Assembly: GCA_016718315.1 (NCBI GenBank)
Contig: JADKDV010000001.1
Location: forward strand, 930,001 to 994,000
Direction: 5' to 3'
Length of the DNA stretch: 64,000 nucleotides
DNA from: Candidatus Obscuribacter sp.
Lineage (GTDB): Bacteria; Cyanobacteriota; Vampirovibrionia; Obscuribacterales; Obscuribacteraceae
Positions 27,181-35,291 of the stretch are shown here, piece by piece (positions within the stretch are counted from its first letter, which is position 1; every line of letters begins with the position of its first letter). Below the pieces are notes generated by a model, which was given only the letters and a program-made list of their open reading frames with translations, did not search any database and was not told where the DNA came from. The position numbers and the translations under genes were made by a program.

Positions 27181-27210
27181 TATCTCGTTCTTATAGATCT
27201 TTTCGAGATA
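27181..27210. promoter_or_regulatory. Inverted repeat upstream of the ferredoxin gene
   Basis: TATCTCG and CGAGATA form a 7-base inverted repeat spaced by 16 bases, about 30 bases upstream of the ferredoxin start. It could be an operator or a 5' untranslated hairpin. No regulator can be named. Confidence 0.35.
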
Positions 27211-27430
27211 GAAATTCAGGAAGGGACAGCAACCTGAAGTTCTCCTTGATTGTCCGACAAGAGCGAACTATCTCCCTATTTCTTAACATATTTTGTCCCC
27301 GAATTGATTGCTCAATTTGGTCTTGAAATCGCCTCCTTTAGAAGATTTACCTGGTAAGCCAGGAAAGTATCAGTGAAATACTCAGTTTGAAATAAAATAT
27401 CCAGGAAGCAACATTTGAAGGGATTTCGCA

Positions 27431-27700
27431 ATGAAAGTGAATGTATATACACCCAAGTCAATTCTAGTCGGCTATTTTGTCGATCCTAAAATTGAATCCT
27501 TCCCGGATGGAGACTACGAAATTTCCGGCGAGTTTCACACTGCTGAAGGAGACAAGGCTACAAAGGTAGAATTTAACCCTCAAGCATTGCCCTATAACGT
27601 AGATCTATCCGAAGCTGGTCTGGCTCAGAAAAAATTGCATAGAGTTTATGTGCAAAGAGGCAGACAACCGGTTGTAATGACCGGTCATGCCACCGCCTGA
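27431..27700 (+). CDS. Small hypothetical protein
   Basis: An 89-residue soluble protein, beta-rich by appearance (MKVNVYTPKSILVGYFVD, DGDYEISGEFHTAEGDKATK), with no recognised domain. The ATG has AAGGGA at good spacing and a strong terminator follows 20 bases after the stop, so this is a well-bounded single-gene transcript. No signal or membrane segment. Function unknown. Confidence 0.75.
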   Translation: MKVNVYTPKSILVGYFVDPKIESFPDGDYEISGEFHTAEGDKATKVEFNPQALPYNVDLSEAGLAQKKLHRVYVQRGRQPVVMTGHATA

Positions 27701-27716
27701 GTCAATTTTAAAAGCG

Positions 27717-27754
27717 AAAAGAGCAAGGCTGGAGGGTAAGCCTTGCTCTTTTTT
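27717..27754 (+). terminator. Intrinsic terminator
   Basis: A 10-base perfect stem (GAGCAAGGCT / AGCCTTGCTC) with an 8-base loop followed by TTTTTT closes the small gene that ends at 27700. Confidence 0.9.
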
Positions 27755-27811
27755 GGCCTTGAAACAAAAGATCCTCGTTTGCTGGGGGGCTTGGTGAGGG
27801 TCAGGGATTGA

Positions 27812-27823
27812 CTTGAATTCAAG
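27812..27823. promoter_or_regulatory. 12-base palindrome upstream of the LuxR-type regulator
   Basis: CTTGAATTCAAG is a perfect palindrome about 120 bases before the regulator start. A second small dyad (ATCAC-GTTG-GTGAT) lies at 27835-27848. LuxR/NarL-type regulators bind dyads, so autoregulation is a plausible but unproven reading. Confidence 0.35.
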
Positions 27824-27940
27824 GTCAGCTGTTAATCACGTTGGTGATCGTATACCAAAGTTATAGCAGTCCACTAAGGGGCATTTAGTATAGGGAGGAC
27901 AATAAAACCTTATTGGGTTTCTTATGTAAATGCCTTATTC

Positions 27941-29320
27941 TTGCATCGTACTAGAGGCTTTGAATATCCAGTGGACAGCCAGACCAATTACCCTGACAAT
28001 CTCTCCGATCTAGAATCGACCCAGGATGGCGACACCTGGCAACAGAACGATGCGTCGGCGGAGACTGAAGCAAAACCAGAACGTCAGCGTGAACGCAAGG
28101 TACTTCTTGTCGATCCCAATAGTCGTGACCTGGAGTTGATGAAAAAGGCGATTCTTTCGCAATCTCCTTTATATGATGTGCTCGCTTGCCTCAATGCTGC
28201 CGATGCCCTTAACCTTGCCCAGGCTGGATCAATCGATGTAATTGTTACCAATAATGAGTTACCAGGCGAGTCATTTGATGAGTTTCTAAGCTCATTGATG
28301 CGCCTTTTGCCCTATTCACCAATTATTGTCACCACAGCCAAAGACTCTCCGGAGCTAGCTCTCAAGCTTTTGCTTGCCGGTGTGAGCGACTACTTGCCCA
28401 AATTTGGTGAGTTTCAGCGCTTTTTGCCACGTACTATCACAACCAATTTGCAACGCGCCATCATCATCGAAAACCTCAAAGAGATGTATGACAAAGTCGA
28501 GCAATCTTCTAGAGATGAAGCGCTGCTCAATCGCTTTATTGTCAACATCCACGGCTCACTCGATCTCGCCGACATTGTAGATAGAGCCACCCAGAGCCTT
28601 TTAGAAGAATTCAATGCCACCAGAGCTGTAATTTGTCAGCTCAGTGAGCCCGAAAACATCATGCGCATCGCGCGCCAGTGCACGCGCAATGACCAGGCAG
28701 CGATATCAGACAAATCCACAATATTTGGCAAATATCATGATCTGCTCCTTGATGTGGGCGAGAGACGCCCGCTTGTAGTGGTCCAGGACGACACCTTTGC
28801 ATTTGCCCGCGATGTCAGAGCCGAGATGCAGATTTATCACATCCGCTCTATGGTGATGGTGCCCTTGATGTATCGCGGTAGATTGACCGGACTGATCCAT
28901 TTAGACGAAAAGCGCGAGACCCGTCTCTGGAACACTAGAGATATAAATATTCTGGTGAGAATAGCCAGCCAGCTCAGCATCGCTCTCTCCCAGGCCAAGC
29001 TCTATCAAATTGTCGAGGCGCAAAGCAACAGTATTAGCAAGCTGAGCGAACTTTGCAGTCAACTCAACCAGGTTGTAAAGAACACCACCGAACTAACAGA
29101 ACGCACAGAGAGCCGTGAAAAGGTCAGGATTAAGCTCAGTACAAGAGAAATAGAAGTCTTGAAAAAAGTCGCCCAGGGCTTGTCCAATCGCGAAATCGCC
29201 GAACAGTTGCATATCACCGAAGGCACCACCGAAGTCCACGTCTCAAGACTGCGCAAAAAGCTCAATTTGAGTACTAGAGCAGCCCTTGTGCGCTATGCCT
29301 ACGAGAATCATCTATCTTAG
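27941..29320 (+). CDS. Receiver-GAF-LuxR transcriptional regulator with degenerate receiver
   Basis: A 459-residue regulator. A receiver-like domain spans about 47-165, a GAF domain about 200-345, a coiled linker about 345-385, and a LuxR/NarL helix-turn-helix lies at the C terminus (LSTREIEVLKKVAQGLSNREI, TTEVHVSRLRKKL). The phosphoacceptor region reads VIVTNNELPG, so the Asp is replaced by Asn, and the acidic pair reads VDPN. The conserved Lys is present (DYLPK). It therefore probably does not work by Asp phosphorylation; the GAF domain may be the sensor. The start is uncertain: a TTG without a good ribosome site is given here, and GTG 27971 is an alternative. Confidence 0.82.
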   Translation: MHRTRGFEYPVDSQTNYPDNLSDLESTQDGDTWQQNDASAETEAKPERQRERKVLLVDPNSRDLELMKKAILSQSPLYDVLACLNAADALNLAQAGSIDVIVTNNELPGESFDEFLSSLMRLLPYSPIIVTTAKDSPELALKLLLAGVSDYLPKFGEFQRFLPRTITTNLQRAIIIENLKEMYDKVEQSSRDEALLNRFIVNIHGSLDLADIVDRATQSLLEEFNATRAVICQLSEPENIMRIARQCTRNDQAAISDKSTIFGKYHDLLLDVGERRPLVVVQDDTFAFARDVRAEMQIYHIRSMVMVPLMYRGRLTGLIHLDEKRETRLWNTRDINILVRIASQLSIALSQAKLYQIVEAQSNSISKLSELCSQLNQVVKNTTELTERTESREKVRIKLSTREIEVLKKVAQGLSNREIAEQLHITEGTTEVHVSRLRKKLNLSTRAALVRYAYENHLS

Positions 29321-29327
29321 ATAGGGT

Positions 29328-29879
29328 CTAGCGACTAGTTGCACGACCGGTGGAGAGTATAAACCAGGTCTCTCTTTTGAGTTGATTGATGGCAATACTG
29401 ACTTTACGCTGGGGAGTTGCATTGGGAGAAGATATAAAGGCTGGTGTCTCATCCTTGCGTTTGACCCATTTCTGGAACCTATACCACTGCTCTCCGTCTT
29501 GACGTTTTATGGCGAGCCTCAAAAAGAGTGCATAATCTTGATCTGGATGCTCCTTGTTGAGCCTCGTTAAAAGATTGATTGCTTTATTTAAATCATTTCT
29601 TTTTAGAGACCCCAGGGCTTCACTTAATAACTCTTCTTCGGCCGAAACAAAGACGGCAGCCGATTTTGTCTGTACGCTTTTAGCTGGCATTTGTGGGGTG
29701 TCATCAAAAACAGGTGCTCTCTCCTGACAATTATTGTGAGATTGGTCAGGAGAACTTGCTAAAACAGGCATAAGTCCTGGATACTTGGAATCGACCAGAA
29801 ATCCGGTGCACCCCAGAGTTACCATGAGGAGCAAACCGAGGCGTTTAGAACAATGAGCGGCATTAAATGTTTTGAGCAT
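29328..29879 (-). CDS. Exported or lipid-anchored hypothetical protein
   Basis: A 183-residue protein with an N-terminal signal (RLGLLLMVTLGCTGFLV); the TLGC sequence could act as a lipobox with the Cys at about residue 24. A Pro/Ser linker follows, then a helical segment (ELLSEALGSLKRNDLNKAIN) that looks like one TPR-type hairpin, and a basic tail. The family is not recognised. It is divergent from the AsmA-like gene with about 33 bases between the starts. Confidence 0.6.
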   Translation of the reverse strand: MLKTFNAAHCSKRLGLLLMVTLGCTGFLVDSKYPGLMPVLASSPDQSHNNCQERAPVFDDTPQMPAKSVQTKSAAVFVSAEEELLSEALGSLKRNDLNKAINLLTRLNKEHPDQDYALFLRLAIKRQDGEQWYRFQKWVKRKDETPAFISSPNATPQRKVSIAINQLKRETWFILSTGRATSR

Positions 29880-29912
29880 TTATCTATTGTGCCACGAGAG
29901 ATTTGAGAGTTG

Positions 29913-32900
29913 ATGTTGGAAACTGATATCAAGCCAGAAATTCGAAAAGCAGAAGCAACGGTCAAACCGTCGTGGCTGATTATTCGTTTTGTGCTGGGCT
30001 GGTTATTTAGTATCGTCATCCTTATTGGTTTGGCCTTGATGGTCAATATCGACTGGGCCAAACCCAAAATCGAAGAAGTGCTAACTGAACAACTGCACCG
30101 CAATGTTCACCTCGGTCATTTGCGCTGGTACTTTGGTTTAAATGGACTGACCCTGACCACAAAAGCAATTCAGGTCGACGAAAAAGACGGCGATCCATTT
30201 TTGAAGGCAAACGGCGCCAATATCGGCATCGCCTTTGCTCCGCTATTTGCCAAACGAGTGGTAATCAAACACCTGCGCTTTGACCATCCCGAATTCTGGG
30301 CCATCAAGCTCAAGCCGGGTGGTTGGAACTTTGAGGACTTGCTCACCGACACCACCGAAATCCATCTCATGCAAGTGGATAGCGGGCTTGTGCATGTCAT
30401 GGATGCCACTAAAGAAGCCACCGTCAAAAAACCATTTACGGTATCAGACGTCAATCTCAAATTTAACTGGCCGGTACCAGGCAAGCGCTTACCTTTTTAT
30501 CTCTCTATGGTTTTGCCTGGCTCCAACAAACAAGTATCGGCCGATTATCTGCGCATCAAAGGCTTTACCGAGGCCAAAAACAAAAATCTCAAAGACACCG
30601 TGGTCGATTTAGGCATCACCGCCAAAGATGTCCATAGCGGTGACATGCGCACACTTTTGGCTATCGCTCTAGATAAAGTAGAACAAAAGAAGTTATTTGC
30701 TGGCATACCAGCCAAAGGCGCTAAAGTCACGCCCTACAACATGACTGGACTGATCAGTTTTGATAGCAAGCTCAAAGGCAGTATCGACAAAGGATTTGTC
30801 GCCGATATCAATACCCAAATAAAAGATCTGGTAGTAACTGGCAAGGATCTCGGTAAAGTCACCACTAAAGACATTGAGGGTGATGGACAGCTCTCACTGA
30901 CTCAAGACCAAATTAACTGGAAAAATCTGGACATCAGTGTCGGTGGCATTGTCCTCAAAAGTCAGGGTGACCTCAAAAATTGGCAGTCTAAGGCGCCAGC
31001 CTACAATGTCGAAGTCAAAAGCCAGGTCCCAGATATTTCTAAGTTGACCAAGTCAGTCAATATCAGAGAAGTCAAACCAGTCAAAGACGGAGACCTCTAT
31101 AAAATTATCGAAACAGCCACAATGCATGGCAAAGCCCAGCTATTTATTGACTTTAGTAGACTCAATCAGCGCTCTACACTACTGACAAAACTGGACGCCG
31201 AGGGACTGCCTGTCTCTAAAGTAATCGAAGAAGTAGCACCTGAACTGAAGCCACTTCTAGCGATTGTAGGCATCACCGAAGAATCCAGGATGAAAGGTCA
31301 TGTGGAGTCTCATCCAGGCAGACGTTTGACAATCAAGGACGGTCAAATATCGACCACTGATTCGGTCGTCAAACTCGACGGTGAGCTAGACATGCTCAGA
31401 GACACCGCTGACATCACATTTGATACCAACAATGTCTCACTGGCCAAAGTCTGGGCAAAAGCACTACAAGACCCCTCTAGCCGCAAATTTATTGTCAGCA
31501 AAATCGACGATAAGACCAACCCCAACAAGATGATCGTGGACGGGTTTATTAGCGCCCATGGCAAACTCTTTCGCAATCGCAAAACCACTGATGTGTCAGT
31601 GGCAGCCTCTATTAAGGGTGGTGGACTGTCATTAGCCGACAAGTCGCTTGTGACAAACAATATCTCGGGCGACTTCAATCTCAAAAACAGTGTTCTCACC
31701 CTCTCCAATATGGAAGGCAAAGTTGGCAATGGCGGCAGATTTAGCCTGACTGGTCAGGTCACCAATTTGCATCCTGGCTCAATCAAACCACTGGTCGATA
31801 TGGCTTACTTTGGTAGCAATGTTGAGTTTAGCCATTTGAGCCGCTTTATGACGTTATTCTCTGTTAGTTTGCCAGCCATCACCGAAGGTCACCTGACAGG
31901 ACGCGTGCGGGAGCTGAGCATCAAGCTAGTGGGTGACCCTGATAATCCGCGCATATTTATGAGTGCCAGCCCCGAGGATATCGCCTATAAACCGCCAGGT
32001 CTGACGCGCTCACTCAAAGCAGTATCTGGCAACATTACATTTGCCGACGACCGGATTTCGTTGCAAGACGTAGATATCGTCACCCGCGGCATGAAAATCA
32101 CCACCTCGGTCATTATCGAAGACATATCGCGCACAGCCAAAGTACGCACTGTCCATGTCAAATCTGATGGTGTCGATATTGCCGACGTTGACTATTATCT
32201 AGCTTCGCCAGTATTGCCCGGTCCATTGCGCAATCAATACAAAGACCTGCTCAAACGCTACGCCATCCAAAATCTGCATGGTCGCATCTACGGCGACATG
32301 GTAGTGACACCTCGCTCGGGCAAAGACATAGATATAGAGGGAGTAATTGGTTGTTATTCGGTGGGCGCCCTTGTTGGTCAAAAAGGACAACTACAGCTAC
32401 CACTCGAAAAAATCGCTGGCATCATTGCCGCCTCTGGCAACGAGCTATTAATTCAGGACGTCAGTGGACATGCCCGTTCGACTGAGTTTTCGCTTAATGG
32501 CTATATTCGCGAATACAAATCCAATAACCCCAATTGGAAAACCGAACTTAAGAGCACCATTGCTCCCAATGAGTTTTTGGACCTTGTTCCGCGTCTGACC
32601 ACATTGTTTGCCAATGGCAAATTGTCCATCGACTCTAAAGGTCCACTGCAACTGAGAGCGCAAATACAAGGCGATCAAAACAAAAACGAAATCGTCTTTA
32701 ATGCCCACGCTGATGGCAACGACCACCTCAAAATCGTCACACCAGTGGCCACAATCAATCAGCCCAATAACGAAGAACTCAATCTCGATGGCTCGATGAC
32801 CATAGTGACCAAAGAAGGAATAAGCCTCAAGAACACCAATCTGCTCCTGGGAGACGCCTCCCTATCGGCACAGGGCGCCTGGAAATGGGGTAGTGGTGAA

Positions 32901-34100
32901 GACACTATCAACCTCACCATACTCTCACCAAACCCTGTACCAGCAAAAACCTTTATCGGACTTATAGATCCTAATCTAGCCACCCAAAATATGACCGGTA
33001 CTATCGATGGCTTTGTGGCTCTCAATGGACCGCTCAAGCATCCTAAATTGACTGGCAAGATTTCACTCGATCGCATCAATAATCCAGACTTTGAGCTTTA
33101 TGACATGAGCGGCTCGCTCTCAGCAGACAACAAAGATACCGACGACCCCTACTCTATCTCTCTTGCAAAATTGCAGATAGATAGGCTCAAAGTGCGCAAG
33201 CTCAGCATCAACGACGTTGGCGGCAAAATCCAGGTGCAGCTGCCGGTCTCCACAGGCAAAGCAGACCAGGTGCTCGCTCCCCAAATTGTGCTCAGTGATG
33301 TGACAGCCCGCATGGCCGGTGGATTGGTCAAAGTTGACGGTAACTTTGATCTGGCCAAAAATTCACTAGCAATGAATGCTTATCTATCCAAAATCCAGAT
33401 GGATGAGCTGATGGACAAATTACTCAGCGCACCTAACGAAATGACTGGTGTAATGGACGGTGAAGTACACATCACCACCCACGGTACTAACGATAAAGAG
33501 ATAGTGACCAATCTGGAAGGCACAGCAGACGTCTCAGTGGTGGATGGTGTAGTGGCAAGGTTTGGTCAATTGCAAACAAAACTAACTCAAGCCAATCTAC
33601 TCAGCTCAGGTATTCTCGGCTTTAACCTTAATAACCTGCTGCAGTCAGTGGCGCCATTTAGATCGGGCGAATTTAACGAACTGACCAGCCGCTACCAAAT
33701 CTACAAAGGCATACTGACAGTAAAAGAACTCAAATTTAGCGGCGACGACCTGCGTATGTGGGGGGCAGGCACCGCCAGTCTACCTGATGGTGTACTGGAA
33801 ATCGACATCGCGGGCACCCTGCCCCGTGTATCGAAGTCCAGACTGGGTGGTGCACTGGGCACATTAACGCGCAATATCACAGTATCTGGACTACTGAGCA
33901 AAGTTACTTTTGGTGCCCTCGAAAACCTGCCATCCCTGCCCATTATTGGCGACCTGGCCTCAGACAAACCACGGGCATTTGCCTTTAAGGTGCAAGCTCC
34001 AGCTGCCGACAGCAAACTGGTCACCAAATCAATCGAAAAAACCTTCCACTTCCTACCCAACAAACAGGCCGCCAGCGCCCACCCTGTCCCGGGCATCTAA
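29913..34100 (+). CDS. Large AsmA-like envelope protein
   Basis: A protein of about 1395 residues with one N-terminal TM helix (FVLGWLFSIVILIGLALMV) and a very long beta-rich periplasmic part. The N-terminal AsmA-type region (VHLGHLRWYFGLNGLTL, IGIAFAPLFAKRVVIKHLRF) and the C-terminal AsmA-like domain (GQLQTKLTQANLLSSGILGF, GGALGTLTRNITVSGLL) support membership of the AsmA/TamB/YhdP group. These proteins form hydrophobic grooves thought to move phospholipids between inner and outer membranes. Its presence argues for a diderm envelope. ATG 29913 follows GAGAG closely; a TTG directly before it is equally possible. The gene stands alone before the Xer gene. Confidence 0.85.
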   Translation: MLETDIKPEIRKAEATVKPSWLIIRFVLGWLFSIVILIGLALMVNIDWAKPKIEEVLTEQLHRNVHLGHLRWYFGLNGLTLTTKAIQVDEKDGDPFLKANGANIGIAFAPLFAKRVVIKHLRFDHPEFWAIKLKPGGWNFEDLLTDTTEIHLMQVDSGLVHVMDATKEATVKKPFTVSDVNLKFNWPVPGKRLPFYLSMVLPGSNKQVSADYLRIKGFTEAKNKNLKDTVVDLGITAKDVHSGDMRTLLAIALDKVEQKKLFAGIPAKGAKVTPYNMTGLISFDSKLKGSIDKGFVADINTQIKDLVVTGKDLGKVTTKDIEGDGQLSLTQDQINWKNLDISVGGIVLKSQGDLKNWQSKAPAYNVEVKSQVPDISKLTKSVNIREVKPVKDGDLYKIIETATMHGKAQLFIDFSRLNQRSTLLTKLDAEGLPVSKVIEEVAPELKPLLAIVGITEESRMKGHVESHPGRRLTIKDGQISTTDSVVKLDGELDMLRDTADITFDTNNVSLAKVWAKALQDPSSRKFIVSKIDDKTNPNKMIVDGFISAHGKLFRNRKTTDVSVAASIKGGGLSLADKSLVTNNISGDFNLKNSVLTLSNMEGKVGNGGRFSLTGQVTNLHPGSIKPLVDMAYFGSNVEFSHLSRFMTLFSVSLPAITEGHLTGRVRELSIKLVGDPDNPRIFMSASPEDIAYKPPGLTRSLKAVSGNITFADDRISLQDVDIVTRGMKITTSVIIEDISRTAKVRTVHVKSDGVDIADVDYYLASPVLPGPLRNQYKDLLKRYAIQNLHGRIYGDMVVTPRSGKDIDIEGVIGCYSVGALVGQKGQLQLPLEKIAGIIAASGNELLIQDVSGHARSTEFSLNGYIREYKSNNPNWKTELKSTIAPNEFLDLVPRLTTLFANGKLSIDSKGPLQLRAQIQGDQNKNEIVFNAHADGNDHLKIVTPVATINQPNNEELNLDGSMTIVTKEGISLKNTNLLLGDASLSAQGAWKWGSGEDTINLTILSPNPVPAKTFIGLIDPNLATQNMTGTIDGFVALNGPLKHPKLTGKISLDRINNPDFELYDMSGSLSADNKDTDDPYSISLAKLQIDRLKVRKLSINDVGGKIQVQLPVSTGKADQVLAPQIVLSDVTARMAGGLVKVDGNFDLAKNSLAMNAYLSKIQMDELMDKLLSAPNEMTGVMDGEVHITTHGTNDKEIVTNLEGTADVSVVDGVVARFGQLQTKLTQANLLSSGILGFNLNNLLQSVAPFRSGEFNELTSRYQIYKGILTVKELKFSGDDLRMWGAGTASLPDGVLEIDIAGTLPRVSKSRLGGALGTLTRNITVSGLLSKVTFGALENLPSLPIIGDLASDKPRAFAFKVQAPAADSKLVTKSIEKTFHFLPNKQAASAHPVPGI

Positions 34101-34189
34101 AGCTGCCAAGCTGTCCGATAAAAATATTGTGCCACCACCGGCAAGGACAAAAGACTTGCCAATATTTGTTATATGTGTAATATATACAC

Positions 34190-35269
34190 ATGCATCAGAA
34201 AGTGAATAGTCCTCTTTACGGGCTGACCCAGGTCAGCTCTAAAGCCGTCACCAGCGGAAATACGCCAGTACTGGCCAGCCTTGTGTCCCCTTATATGGTG
34301 CATATCAGATCCGAGCGCGGACTCTCTGACAATACGGTGCAGGCCTATAGACGTGACATCAGCCACTTTGTCGACTGGTATTTGACGCAACCAGATGCGG
34401 TGCGCTTGCCAGTGCGAGCAGATATTTCGCGCTATCTCACCGTCCTCAAAAGACAGGGTCAAATGCACTCCAGCCTGGCGCGCCGATTGGCAAGCCTGCG
34501 CGGTTGGTTTAACTGGCTTAAAAGCTCAGGCAAGTTGGAGCGCGATCCTGTAGAAGCGATGGAGAGTCCTCATCGCATCAAAAAACTGCCGCAGGTTTTA
34601 ACTACCCAGGAAGTAACCGCCTTACTGGAAGCCTGCCAGACCTACAAAGAAAAAGCTTTGATAGAGTTGCTTTATGGAGCAGGTCTTAGGGTCTCCGAGC
34701 TAGTTGGACTGGATACAACAGATATCAACTTTAATCAGGACTATGTCAAATGTCTGGGCAAAGGCTCAAAAGAGCGCATCGTGCCTATTGGAGGCTCGGC
34801 AAAAGTAGCCCTGCAAAATTATCTTGCTGAGCGCAAAGCGGCACAAATAGTAGAGGTTAGCCCGGTCAAAAAACGCGGACGCCCCAAAGTGACTCGCCCT
34901 CTCACAGCAAAACAACAAGCAAAATTGAGTGCCCGCAGAGAGGCTCTATTTACAGATAATAAAAACGAACGGCTTTCAAGACTGGTGGTGTGGCAAACAA
35001 TAAAACGACTGGCCAGCAAAGCAAAAATCACTAAGGTGATTTCGCCACACACCTTAAGACACAGCTTTGCCACCCATCTACTCGAAAACGGTGCGGACTT
35101 GCGCGCTGTACAGGAGCTACTGGGTCACGCCAATCTAGTTACAACCCAGCTCTATACCCATGTCAGCAGAGCCCACCTTAAAAACGCCTACACCCAGGCG
35201 CAAGGCGGCTTTGGCGTGACCCAGTCAGTCTATGCCGCCCTTGAGAGTGGTACGTCTTTGCCTCTCTAA
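34190..35269 (+). CDS. Tyrosine recombinase of the XerC/XerD family with an AT-hook-like insert
   Basis: A 359-residue tyrosine recombinase. The SAM-like N-terminal domain (LSDNTVQAYRRDISHFVDWY) is followed by a catalytic domain with all key residues: Arg in GAGLRVSELVGL (about 167), Lys in LGKGSKERIVP, His/Arg in PHTLRHSFATHLL, His in GHANLVTTQ and Tyr in QLYTHV (about 321). It is 60 residues longer than usual XerC/D because of a basic insert at about 212-263 with KKRGRPK, the core of an AT-hook. A chromosome dimer resolution role is likely because no mobile element genes flank it, but an integrase role is not excluded. The ATG lacks a strong ribosome site. Confidence 0.88.
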   Translation: MHQKVNSPLYGLTQVSSKAVTSGNTPVLASLVSPYMVHIRSERGLSDNTVQAYRRDISHFVDWYLTQPDAVRLPVRADISRYLTVLKRQGQMHSSLARRLASLRGWFNWLKSSGKLERDPVEAMESPHRIKKLPQVLTTQEVTALLEACQTYKEKALIELLYGAGLRVSELVGLDTTDINFNQDYVKCLGKGSKERIVPIGGSAKVALQNYLAERKAAQIVEVSPVKKRGRPKVTRPLTAKQQAKLSARREALFTDNKNERLSRLVVWQTIKRLASKAKITKVISPHTLRHSFATHLLENGADLRAVQELLGHANLVTTQLYTHVSRAHLKNAYTQAQGGFGVTQSVYAALESGTSLPL

Positions 35270-35291
35270 ATTCCAATCGATATTGTTCTAT

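Noticed and set aside
34190..35269. Integrase of a mobile element
   Set aside because: No attachment-site repeats, transposase or phage genes are seen near it; a Xer role is more economical.
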